Shown: piece by piece, positions 51,943 to 58,868 of the stretch
Numbering within the stretch: the stretch's first letter is position 1
Layout of the letters: every line of letters starts with the position of its first letter
Assembly (NCBI GenBank): GCA_965248805.1
Contig: CBDFKJ010000009.1
Span: 372,001 to 436,000 of the forward strand
Length of the DNA stretch: 64,000 nt
Direction of reading: 5' to 3'
Source of the DNA: CBDFKJ01 sp965248805
GTDB lineage: Bacteria > Pseudomonadota > Alphaproteobacteria > UBA6615
Made by a program: the position numbers and the translations under genes
Notes under the pieces: generated by a model
Databases searched by the model: none
The model's input: only the letters and a program-made list of their open reading frames with translations
What the model was told of the DNA's origin: nothing

Positions 51943-52149
51943 TCAGAACTCCTCCTTGGGGATTCCAAGATCCTTGAGCATGGCGGCCAACAAGCCTCTG
52001 CCGATCCTATTGCGAGGAACGGTCGTCAGCCGCCCGCCCATATGAATCCGCCCGTGGCTGCCTTTTCCGTGGCGTGCGTCGAAATGGCATTTCTGTCCGG
52101 TTTTCCTAGCATATCGCTTTGCCCGCCTGACAAATTCCGGTCCGTTCAT
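51943..52149 (-). CDS. hicA: HicA-family mRNA-interferase toxin
   Basis: From the ATG at 52149 the 68-residue product begins MNGPEFVRRAKRYARKTG and has a double-stranded-RNA-binding-like fold with the catalytic His in GKGSHGRIHMGG, then TTVPRNRIGRGLLAAMLKDLGI. HicA cleaves translated mRNAs. The upstream ATG at 52197 is disfavoured because it would place the promoter inside the gene. Intact hicA and hicB suggest an active addiction module. Confidence 0.92.
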   Translation of the reverse strand: MNGPEFVRRAKRYARKTGQKCHFDARHGKGSHGRIHMGGRLTTVPRNRIGRGLLAAMLKDLGIPKEEF

Positions 52150-52155
52150 GGACTT

Positions 52156-52184
52156 AGTATAGGTTATATATACACGATTATCAA
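52156..52184 (-). promoter_or_regulatory. Sigma-70-type promoter of hicAB
   Basis: On the minus strand TTGATA and TATACT are separated by exactly 17 bases and lie 6 bases before the hicA ATG region. The spacer contains a TATATATA stretch. This strongly A+T-rich segment stands out from the GC-rich phage genes. The -10 box is so near the start codon that the leader is very short. Confidence 0.8.
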
Positions 52185-52211
52185 TCAAAATCGTCATTAA
52201 AGAGACTATTT

Positions 52212-52526
52212 ATGAACGCTGGCAAGCCCGACCGTCGCATTACCATTCAGCGCAAGACGGTCTCGCACAACGCGCTCAACGAGCCCGTCGAGATCTGGAA
52301 CGACCTGGTGGCGGTGTGGGCGCAGATGCTCGGCCAGACCGGCCAGGAGTTCTTTGCCAACGATCAGGTGCTGTCGGAATACAAGGTCGTCTTCCGCATC
52401 CGCTGGCGCCGCGATCTCAAGGACACCGACCGCGTGATGTTCGAGGGCCGCGCCCACGACATCCATTCGATCCGCGAGCTCGGCCGCCGCGTCGGGCTCG
52501 AACTGCAGACCGTCACGCAGGATTAG
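52212..52526 (+). CDS. Phage head–tail adaptor (head closure) protein
   Basis: The 104-residue product starts MNAGKPDRRITIQRKTVSHNALNEPVEIWNDLVAVWAQ and continues GQEFFANDQVLSEYKVVFRIRWRRDLKDTDRVMFEGRAHDIHSI. This is the beta-barrel head–tail adaptor of the SPP1 gp16/HK97-like type. It joins the head completion ring to the tail. One base separates its stop from the next gene, as in normal phage cassettes. Confidence 0.9.
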   Translation: MNAGKPDRRITIQRKTVSHNALNEPVEIWNDLVAVWAQMLGQTGQEFFANDQVLSEYKVVFRIRWRRDLKDTDRVMFEGRAHDIHSIRELGRRVGLELQTVTQD

Positions 52527-53081
52527 ATGCCGCTCAAGACATATGGATCGGCGCGGCTGGTCGGCGCCGAGGCGATGGTGCGCGTGCTGCGCAGCATGCC
52601 GAAGGAAGTCAGCGACAAGGTTGTCGCGTCCGCGGTGCGCGCCGGCGCGGCCGTCGTGCGCAAGGAGGCGATCGCGCGGGCGCCGAAGCGCACCGACGGC
52701 AAGCCCAAGCGCTTGAAGACGAAGAAGACGGGCGTGACCCTGCGAGCGCTCTACGGCGCGATCGTCGAGGGCGGGTCCGAGGTGCGCTATCCCGGCAACC
52801 TGAAGAAATCCATTCGTGCCCTGCGCACGCGCAAGACCGAGCATGATGTGACCTATCTGGTGGGGCCGACCGGGCGGGGGTTTTACGGCCTGTTTCTGGA
52901 GTTCGGAACGTCGCGGCAGGCGAAACGGCCGTGGCTGCGTCCGGCTTTCGAGGCGACGGCGGACAGAGCGCTCGCCACGATCGGAAAGACGCTCGGCACA
53001 AAGATCGAACAGGCGGCGAAGAAGCTCGCCGGGCGGTTCCGCGACTCCGGGCTGGGGCGAAAACGTGGGAGGCGGCGATGA
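52527..53081 (+). CDS. HK97 gp10-family tail-completion protein
   Basis: The 184-residue basic product has LRSMPKEVSDKVVASAVRAGAAVVRKEAIARAPKRTDG…LKKSIRAL and YLVGPTGRGFYGLFLEFGTSRQAKRPWLRPAFEA, the signature of HK97-gp10-like proteins needed for head–tail joining. The start follows directly after the adaptor stop; its own TGA overlaps the ATG of the next gene. Confidence 0.92.
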   Translation: MPLKTYGSARLVGAEAMVRVLRSMPKEVSDKVVASAVRAGAAVVRKEAIARAPKRTDGKPKRLKTKKTGVTLRALYGAIVEGGSEVRYPGNLKKSIRALRTRKTEHDVTYLVGPTGRGFYGLFLEFGTSRQAKRPWLRPAFEATADRALATIGKTLGTKIEQAAKKLAGRFRDSGLGRKRGRRR

Positions 53082-53456
53082 CCATGAAACGCGACGCAGA
53101 CCTTATCCGGTCGCTATTGCTCGCCATCGAAAAGCGGGATGAGGCGTTGTTGACCTCCGAAATGGTTCTCGATGATCGCGACTCCGCTGAGATTGCCCAC
53201 CATGCCGAACTGCTGTCGGACGCCGGTCTCATTGTCGGAGAGGACGCGTCGACGATGGGGTGTCCAAGCTTTCATATCCGGCGCATCACGTTCTCCGGGT
53301 ACGAGTTTCTCGACGCGATCCGATCGCCGTCGGTGTGGCGAAAAACATGCGACAGGGAAAACACGCGACAGGATCGATAGGGCCGGTGGCGGTTTCGTGT
53401 TTGCCGTAATCAAGGATGTCGCGGTGTCGATCCTGCGCCAAAAGCTCGGTCTCTAA
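53078..53456 (+). pseudogene. DUF2513 protein with a 16-bp duplication frameshift
   Basis: The first frame reads MTMKRDADLIRSLLLAIEKRDE…RRITFSGYEFLDAIRSPSVWRKTCDR and stops at 53380. The expected DUF2513 C-terminus, GGGFVFAVIKDVAVSILRQKLGL, continues in another frame to 53456. An imperfect 16-base tandem duplication (ACATGCGACAGGGAAA / ACACGCGACAGGATCG, 53347–53378) lies at the break. Removing one unit gives a continuous …WRKTCDRIDRAGGGFVFAV… frame. DUF2513 function is unknown; it is common in prophages. Confidence 0.83.
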
Positions 53457-53686
53457 GACAGTGGCCGTCGAAGAAGAACTCATCACGCGGCTGCTCGGCT
53501 TCGCCGGCCTGGCCGCATTCACCGGCCAGCGCGTCTACTTTATCGCTCGCCCGCAAGGGGATGCGCTGCCTTCGGTCACCCTGCAACTGGCAGGTGGTGT
53601 CCGGCGCGAAAGCGCGATGGGCGGCGACACCGGCTATGTGCGCCACTTGGACGCCTCCATTTACCTCGTGAATTTTGCCTCGTTGT

Positions 53687-54845
53687 GATTCTCTACGGCG
53701 GTTCGGTTTGAGGAGGTATTGATGAGGCAGGCTGGTCTGTTCGGCTTACCGGATCATCTTCGAAAGCTTTCGGCGACGGGTGATCCGTTGGAGGTGCTGG
53801 CAAAGGTCGTCGACTTCAAGATTTTCCGCGCGCCGCTTGAGGCGGCGCTGGGCTATTCGGACGGATCGAAAGGTGGCCGCCCGGCCTACGATGCGGTGGC
53901 GATGCTCAAGGTTCTGATCCTGGCCGCGCGGCACACGGTGAGTGACGAGCGGATGGAGTTTCTGATCCGCGATCGCTTGAGCTGGCTTCGCTTCCTAGGC
54001 TTCGATCTCGGAGCGCCGACGCCGGACCGGAACACCATCTGGACCTTTCGCGAGCGTCTGGTCCGGGCCGGGGCGATGGATAAGCTGTTTGCCGCCTTCG
54101 ATGGCGAATTGCGCCGGTGCGGCTATCTGGCGATGGGCGGGCAGATCGTCGATGCGACGTTGGTATCGGCGCCCAAGCAGCGCCACAGCGATGACGAGAA
54201 GCGGGCGATCAAGGCGGGCAAGAGCGCGTCCGAGGTCTGGCCCGATCAGCCAGCCAAGGCGGCGCAGAAGGACACGGATGCGCGGTGGACGGTGAAGACC
54301 GGGCGGCGCAAGAACCCCGCCGGGTCGCAACGGCGCATGCCCGACATCGCGATCCCGGTGTTCGGCTACAAGAATCATGTCGTCATCGATCGGGCCTACG
54401 GCTTCATCCGCGGCTCGGCTGTGACCGATGCCGCCCGCCATGACGGCAAGATGTTGCGTCAGCTCGTCACCGGCGACAATCTGGCCGCCGGCGTGTGGGC
54501 TGACAGCGCCTATCGCTCGAAGGCCAACGAGGCGTGGCTGGCCGGCAAGGGTCGGGTCTCCCACATCCACCGCAAGAAGCCGCCGGGCCGGGCCATGCCC
54601 AAGGCGACCGCCCAGGCCAATGCCCGCAAGTCAGCGGTCCGTGCGCATGTGGAGCACGTCTTCGCCCAGCAGAAGGATCGCATGGGCCTTTTCATCCGTA
54701 CCATCGGGCTCAAGCGGGCGGAGGCCAAGATCGGCCTCGCCAACCTGGCTTACAATTTCCAGCGTCTGATCTTCCATGAGCGCAGGGCCGCCATGGTATG
54801 AGTCCGCCTGAATAGCGCCAAAACCCTCCGCCGAGAACGAAACGG
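53687..54845 (+). mobile_element. IS5-family element in the DUF3168 gene (ends uncertain)
   Basis: The transposase gene is flanked by a weak inverted repeat: TTCTCTACGGCGG near 53,689 and, read inward from the right, TTCTCGGCGGAGGGTTTTGG near 54,840. No clean target duplication is visible. About 95 bases (54,846–54,940) between this right end and the resumed DUF3168 frame are not explained by either, so a second event or a wrong end assignment is possible. Confidence 0.65.
53722..54801 (+). CDS. IS5-family transposase
   Basis: An intact 359-residue DDE transposase: MRQAGLFGLPDHLRKLSATGDPLEVLAKVVDF start, then KGGRPAYDAVAMLKVLILAARHTVSDERMEFLIRDRLSWLRFLG. GGQIVDATLVSAPKQRH carries the first Asp, WADSAYRSKANEAWL the second Asp, and RAHVEHVFAQQKDRMGLFIRTIG the Glu. 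GAGGAGG lies 5 bases before the ATG. It is a different group from the IS427-like element at 45.5 kb (one frame, different N-terminus). Confidence 0.93.
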   Translation: MRQAGLFGLPDHLRKLSATGDPLEVLAKVVDFKIFRAPLEAALGYSDGSKGGRPAYDAVAMLKVLILAARHTVSDERMEFLIRDRLSWLRFLGFDLGAPTPDRNTIWTFRERLVRAGAMDKLFAAFDGELRRCGYLAMGGQIVDATLVSAPKQRHSDDEKRAIKAGKSASEVWPDQPAKAAQKDTDARWTVKTGRRKNPAGSQRRMPDIAIPVFGYKNHVVIDRAYGFIRGSAVTDAARHDGKMLRQLVTGDNLAAGVWADSAYRSKANEAWLAGKGRVSHIHRKKPPGRAMPKATAQANARKSAVRAHVEHVFAQQKDRMGLFIRTIGLKRAEAKIGLANLAYNFQRLIFHERRAAMV

Positions 54846-55158
54846 CGGATGGTTGCGGACGTCAACACCGCCGATCTCAGCGAAAGTCGGACAGCACACC
54901 AAAATCTTCGTCAAATCCCCCGGTTGTTGGAGGTCTCCACTTGTGGCGGGCGAGCGCCTGGGCCGCGTCCTACCTTGAAGCGCGCGATGTCTCGGAACAG
55001 GTCCGCCTCGCGCTCCAGCGATGGCCCGTGAAAGACCCAGCCTATAGCGGCGTGATCGAAGACATCTACGCCGGCAACGAAGAAGACGGCTACGACCCGG
55101 AGACCGAGGCCCATATGCGCGCGCGCGTTTTCGAGATCGTTTACCGGGAGCAACCGAC

Positions 55159-55920
55159 ATGAGCATTGCGCACGACCACAAGGTCTGGCTCGGCGGCCAC
55201 GACTTCAGCGGCGTCATGAACGCACTGGGCCTGGAGCTGACACTTGAAGCGCACGACCGCACCACGTTCGACGACATGACACGGCGGTCGGTGACCGGCC
55301 TGCGCACTGTCCGCGCCGAGCACCAAGGCTACTTCGACGAGGTGGCCATGGACGCGTACCTGTTCGATGCCCAGGCCCTCGACGGCGATGTCATGACGAT
55401 GGCGGTGGCCGGCGCGGGTGAGGGAACGCTCGCCTATAGCTTCCCGGCGGCGATCGCTCAGTACAGCCCCGGCGCCACGGTCGGCGAGCAGCTCGCATTC
55501 ATTCTCGGTCTCGGCCGAGGCGTCGGGCGACGATGCCGACGTGCTGCGCGGGACCATCCTGCACAACGCGGCCCGGACAGCGTCGGGCACGAGGCCCGCG
55601 CGCAATCTCGGCGCCGTGCCGGCCGGCCGAAGTCTCTATGCGGCGTTGCATGTGCTTGAGGCGTCCGGCGGCGATAGACACTCAAACAGAACTTCGCCGC
55701 GGGCAAGGTCGATGCGACACTGTTCGCCGTCTACAACGCCGGCGATGCGGTGCCGGTCATCGTCCGGGTCGACAAGGGCGCGAAAGCGGCCGGCAATCCC
55801 GAGTTCACCGGCGACGCGGTGCTCGAAAGCTATACGCCGCTCGGTCAGTCGGTCGGCGACTTCGCGACAGCGCCGATGCAGTTCGCGGCCGCCGGCGATC
55901 TCACCCGCGCGATCGCGTGA
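55159..55920 (+). pseudogene. Phage tail-tube-like gene(s), frameshifted and fused
   Basis: The first part reads MSIAHDHKVWLGGHDFSGVMNALGLELTLEAHDRTTFDDMTRRSV…GEQLAF, then leaves frame at a duplicated ATTC (ATTCATTC, 55499–55506). The next frame continues SVSAEASGDDADVLRGTILHNAARTASGT…LGAVPAGRSLYAALHVLEASGGD. After ~55,675 a third frame gives NFAAGKVDATLFAVYNAGDAVPVIVRVDKGAKAAGNPEFTGD…AAAGDLTRAIA to the TGA at 55918–55920. The last part looks like the C-terminus of a second tail protein. At least two breaks exist; no intact tube protein can be made. Confidence 0.75.
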
Positions 55921-55931
55921 CGGGGGCCGGC

Positions 55932-56312
55932 ATGGCTGAAACCAAAACCCCAAAGACCCTCGACGCGGCGGCGATCCTCGGCGCGGCGAAGTCACCGCCG
56001 CAGGCCGTCCATGTTCCGTCGCTCGGCGGCATCGTGCACGTCCGTGAAATGAACGTCGGCGAGCGCGACGAGTACGAGATGCAGCTGGCGGGCACCCGCA
56101 CGGACGAGGCCAGCGCCAAGCGCCGCATCGTGCGGTCGTCTCTGCTGGTGCGCGCGCTCTGCGATGCCGACGGTAAGCGGCTGTTCATCGACGACCAGGC
56201 CGAGGAACTCGCCGGCACCCTCGGCGCCCGTGCAGCGGACCGGTTGTTTTCCGTGGCGCGGCGTCTCAACGGGATCGGCGCCGACGCCGTCGAGGAACTT
56301 GAGGGAAACTGA
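55932..56312 (+). CDS. Tail assembly chaperone (lambda gpG-like)
   Basis: The 126-residue product starts MAETKTPKTLDAAAILGA, and has HVPSLGGIVHVREMNVGERDEYEM…RRIVRSSLLVRALCDADGKRLF and RLFSVARRLNGIGADAVEELEGN. This matches the chaperone made just upstream of the tape-measure gene in long-tailed phages. Its last codons contain the slippery site GGGAAAC immediately before the TGA, giving a longer -1 product with the following frame. Confidence 0.85.
   Translation: MAETKTPKTLDAAAILGAAKSPPQAVHVPSLGGIVHVREMNVGERDEYEMQLAGTRTDEASAKRRIVRSSLLVRALCDADGKRLFIDDQAEELAGTLGARAADRLFSVARRLNGIGADAVEELEGN
56303..56309 (+). promoter_or_regulatory. -1 programmed ribosomal frameshift site GGGAAAC
   Basis: The heptamer sits in the phase G-GGA-AAC in the chaperone frame, followed at once by its TGA stop. 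It fits the X-XXY-YYZ rule, and lambda uses the near-identical GGGAAAG for G/G-T. Slipping back one base enters an open frame of 71 codons that encodes the expected second chaperone domain. Confidence 0.88.
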
Positions 56313-56521
56313 CGCGGCGGCCGAGCCGCCGGTTTCTATTCTCTCTGGCTCGCGAGCTCGGCAAGACCGTGCGCGAACTCGAAACCGGGATGGGCGCGCG
56401 CGAGCTCGCCGAATGGGTCGCGGTGCTGCGCATCGAACGGCGCGAGGCCGATGAAGCCCAGCGCCGCCGGAGCCTCGAAGACGGCGTGCGCAGCAATCTG
56501 AGCAGAAAGCGGAGGCGCTAA
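56309..56521 (+). CDS. Frameshift extension of the tail chaperone (lambda gpT-like)
   Basis: The frame after the slip reads LTRRPSRRFLFSLARELGKTVRELETGMGARELAEWVAVLRIERREADEAQRRR…, a helical domain like the phage tail assembly protein T/DUF4035 (…ARELG-TV-ELE-RMSAxELAEW…). It has no start codon of its own near its 5' end, which supports expression only as a fusion through the GGGAAAC slip. It ends with TAA three bases before the next ATG. Confidence 0.8.
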   Translation: MTRRPSRRFLFSLARELGKTVRELETGMGARELAEWVAVLRIERREADEAQRRRSLEDGVRSNLSRKRRR

Positions 56522-56523
56522 AC

Positions 56524-57816
56524 ATGGCACAGACCGTCGCCGCACTGGTAACGGAACTGTCGGCGAACCACGCTGAGTTCCGGCGCGTGGACCGCGCGAT
56601 CAAGGCCGGTTATCCGGCGTGCCGGGTGATCTCGAACGACGTGTCGCTGTTCTCGGTGGCGCTGGGGCACCTGCTGACAGGCCGGCCCGTCGATGTCCGC
56701 TTCACCGGCAGGCTCGCGTTCATCGAGGGACGCATCGGCGGCGCGCCGGCCGAGCGCGTGGCGGCGGTGATGGTCGCCGTGGACATGGCGCGGTACCGCG
56801 GCAAGAACGAGTGGGCGCAAACCCACTTCGCACACTACGAGACGGCGTTTGCGGACTTCCTCCGGCGCGCACGAGAGCGCCTGGACGCGATGCTCGCCGG
56901 TCCACGGCCTGACGGGTTCGTCGCCGGCGACTTCCGGCAAATGCCGGCGCTGGCGCGCAAGGCCGGCGGCGGTATCGTGGCCTTTCCGCCGACGTACAAG
57001 GGTGGCTACGAGCGGCTGTTTCGCTTCGTCGACGACAACACCGAGTGGCGGCGGCCGGCTTACGAGGTTTGGGACCCGGCGGACCTGGCAACCTGGGTGC
57101 GCGGCATTCACGACCAGGGTCTGCCGTACTGCGTCTTCTCCGATCACCTGCTCGAAGATGGCGCGTTGTGTCCGGTGACCGGCTACTGCAACGACGGTCG
57201 GCGCACGGTCTACACATACGCAAGCGCCGGCGGCTCATCGCTGCGGGCAACGCACCACCGCTCGACGCCGTTCCTGTACGAAGCGGTCGACCCTGCGGCA
57301 CTGACGTCGCACACGAAGGTCGACCTTGTTCAGACGGACTCGGCGAAGCTGAACTTTCTGAAAGACCGCTATCTGTCCAAGGGCATCGCCCATGTATCGG
57401 GCGGCTTGAACTTCCTCGTCTACCTCGACGAGAAGCTGGCGGGAGCTTTCATCTACCAGCGCTCGAAGTTCGGGGACACGAGCGCGATCTATCTGTTGAG
57501 CGACTTCGCCATCTGCCGACACCGCAGGATGTCGAAACTGATCGCGCTGCTCGCTACCAGTCACGTGCCGGTGTCGATCTTCGAGCGGCGCGAGCTGGTC
57601 CGGGTCGCCCGGCTCTACACCACGGCGTTCACCGACAAGCCGGTGTCGATGAAGTACCGCGGCGTCTTCACGCTCGCGGCCCGCGGAGAGGGGATGCTGA
57701 ACTATGAAAGCGAAGTCAGACGCCGGTCTCCACAAGCGCTCTACGAAGGCTGGTATCGGCGCTGGGCTCAAGACGCGGGCCGTCACCAAGGAACTGCGCG
57801 GGCTGAAGCTGCTTGA
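56524..57816 (+). CDS. Chimeric ORF: tape-measure start + C-part of antirestriction-type methyltransferase
   Basis: Residues 1–~20 (MAQTVAALVTELSANHAEF) look like the beginning of a phage tape-measure protein, in the expected place after the tail chaperones. From ~residue 21 the sequence is the methyltransferase-like protein also found at 50.6 kb, here without its first ~34 residues (no CCSGSF loop). It includes the part missing there: IVAFPPTYKGGYERLFRFVDD, with FPPTY resembling the (D/N)PP(Y/F) catalytic loop of adenine methyltransferases, then YVYD-like LDEKLAGAFIYQRSKFG. It overlaps the ParB-like gene by 113 bases. Confidence 0.83.
   Translation: MAQTVAALVTELSANHAEFRRVDRAIKAGYPACRVISNDVSLFSVALGHLLTGRPVDVRFTGRLAFIEGRIGGAPAERVAAVMVAVDMARYRGKNEWAQTHFAHYETAFADFLRRARERLDAMLAGPRPDGFVAGDFRQMPALARKAGGGIVAFPPTYKGGYERLFRFVDDNTEWRRPAYEVWDPADLATWVRGIHDQGLPYCVFSDHLLEDGALCPVTGYCNDGRRTVYTYASAGGSSLRATHHRSTPFLYEAVDPAALTSHTKVDLVQTDSAKLNFLKDRYLSKGIAHVSGGLNFLVYLDEKLAGAFIYQRSKFGDTSAIYLLSDFAICRHRRMSKLIALLATSHVPVSIFERRELVRVARLYTTAFTDKPVSMKYRGVFTLAARGEGMLNYESEVRRRSPQALYEGWYRRWAQDAGRHQGTARAEAA
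56584..56955 (+). repeat. 372-bp diverged direct repeat, right copy
   Basis: Collinear with 50695–51066. Both copies are in the same reading frame of the methyltransferase-like protein. The left joint here follows the tape-measure-like codons GAGTTCCGG; the right side continues into the genuine rest of the gene. Confidence 0.9.
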
Positions 57817-58636
57817 GAAGAACGCCCGCTACATGCAGCCGGCGCAGTTCGAGCGTCTGGTGGACAATCTTCGCAAGGACGGCTGCCTGACCACGGCGCC
57901 GCTGATCCACGAAGACACGGTGCTGAGCGGCAACCATCGGGTTCAGGCGGCGATCGCGGCCGGCATCGAGGTTGCGGACTGCATCGAGATCATCTCGCTG
58001 CTGACGGCCGGGCAGCGGGTTGCCATCCAGCTCTCGCACAACGCCATCGAAGGTGAGGACGATCCCAACACGCTGCGCGAGCTGTATGACGCGCTTGGCT
58101 TCGATGCCAAGACCTACTCCGGGTTGACCGACGACATGTTCGACAAGGCGTCGCCGGTGGATATCGCGAGCCTCGCGGTCGGAGCGCCGGAGTATCACGA
58201 GATGTCCGTGCAGTTCCTGCCGGCCGAGGCGGAACAGTTCGAAGCGGCGCTGGCCCGCATCGAGCGGAAGTCCAACCGCGCCGGCACGGTGCACGTCGCG
58301 CGTTTCGAGGACTTCGATGTGATCTTCGATGCCGTGATCGCGGTCAAGGAACGGGAGGACGTGCACAACTCGGCGATCGCGCTGCGGCGCATGGTGGAGC
58401 TGGCGCTGGAGCGTCTTGAGACGCTCGCGGAGACCGACGGTGCGCGGACGCAAGCCGAAGACTGGCCACATCACACTGGTCCACAACCAGGACGTCATCG
58501 TCCCGGATTATCTGAGCGGAGCGGCGCGCAAGGAATATGTCCGTGTGGCCCGCCTGCTCACGCGCCTGGACCAGTGGTCCGACCTGTTCGTGTCCGAGCT
58601 CGCGATCTACGCCGAGGCGTTCGCGGACTGGCGTGA
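57704..58636 (+). CDS. ParB-like nuclease-domain phage protein
   Basis: The first ~245 residues are a ParB/Srx-fold protein: LKLLEKNARYMQPAQFERLVDNLRKDGCLTTAPLIHEDTVLSGNHRVQAAIAAGIE (the ParB box with GNHR), then VAIQLSHNAIEGEDDPNTLRELYDAL. Such genes precede the terminase genes in many prophages. After LETLAETDGARTQ the frame reads into terS in a different phase, so the last ~60 residues are probably not natural and a stop may have been lost by a small indel near 58,445. It was the neighbour of the methyltransferase-like gene. Confidence 0.82.
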   Translation: MKAKSDAGLHKRSTKAGIGAGLKTRAVTKELRGLKLLEKNARYMQPAQFERLVDNLRKDGCLTTAPLIHEDTVLSGNHRVQAAIAAGIEVADCIEIISLLTAGQRVAIQLSHNAIEGEDDPNTLRELYDALGFDAKTYSGLTDDMFDKASPVDIASLAVGAPEYHEMSVQFLPAEAEQFEAALARIERKSNRAGTVHVARFEDFDVIFDAVIAVKEREDVHNSAIALRRMVELALERLETLAETDGARTQAEDWPHHTGPQPGRHRPGLSERSGAQGICPCGPPAHAPGPVVRPVRVRARDLRRGVRGLA

Positions 58637-58868
58637 AGCCAGCGAGCATCTGGAGGGAACCGGCAAGATCATCAAGTCACCGTCCGACTTTCCGATCCAG
58701 AATCCGTGGTTGTCGATCCGCAACAAGGCCCGCGAAACGATGATGAAGGCGGCGGCCGACATGGGGCTCAACCTGGTCAGCCTGGCGCGGTCGCAGGCGC
58801 CTTCGGCGAGAAAGGGCTACGGTGCCGCGCAGGAACAGTCCGAGGCCACGGAGTTCTTCGAGCACTGA
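58440..58868 (+). CDS. Terminase small subunit (P27 family)
   Basis: From the GTG at 58440 the 142-residue product begins VRGRKPKTGHITLVHNQDVIVPDYLSGAARKEYVRVARLL. It continues IYAEAFADWREASEHLEGTGKIIKSPSDFPIQNPWLSIRNKARETMMKAAADMGL, the P27-type small terminase that recognises packaging DNA. RGRKPK near the start is the usual P27 beginning, which favours 58440 over the upstream ATG at 58416. It overlaps the large-subunit gene by ~47 bases if that starts at 58822. Confidence 0.88.
   Translation: MRGRKPKTGHITLVHNQDVIVPDYLSGAARKEYVRVARLLTRLDQWSDLFVSELAIYAEAFADWREASEHLEGTGKIIKSPSDFPIQNPWLSIRNKARETMMKAAADMGLNLVSLARSQAPSARKGYGAAQEQSEATEFFEH

Larger units (their letters stand above)
53461..55162 (+). 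pseudogene. DUF3168 tail-terminator-like gene split by a transposon
   Basis: The 5' part from the GTG at 53461 reads VAVEEELITRLLGFAGLAAFTGQRVYFIARPQGDALPSVTLQLAGG…GGDTGYVRHLDASIYL. The 3' part (54941–55162) reads ASAWAASYLEARDVSEQVRLALQRWPVKD…RVFEIVYREQPT. Together they make a normal DUF3168 protein, the tail-terminator-like component of HK97-type phages. About 1.25 kb containing an IS5-family transposase lies between. The 3' part ends in the four-base overlap (ATGA) with the tail-tube gene, showing the original operon structure. Confidence 0.82.

Noticed and set aside
54849..55031. A 60-codon frame between the IS5 transposase and the DUF3168 end
   Set aside because: It spans the transposon edge and the out-of-frame DUF3168 part; no independent evidence for a gene.
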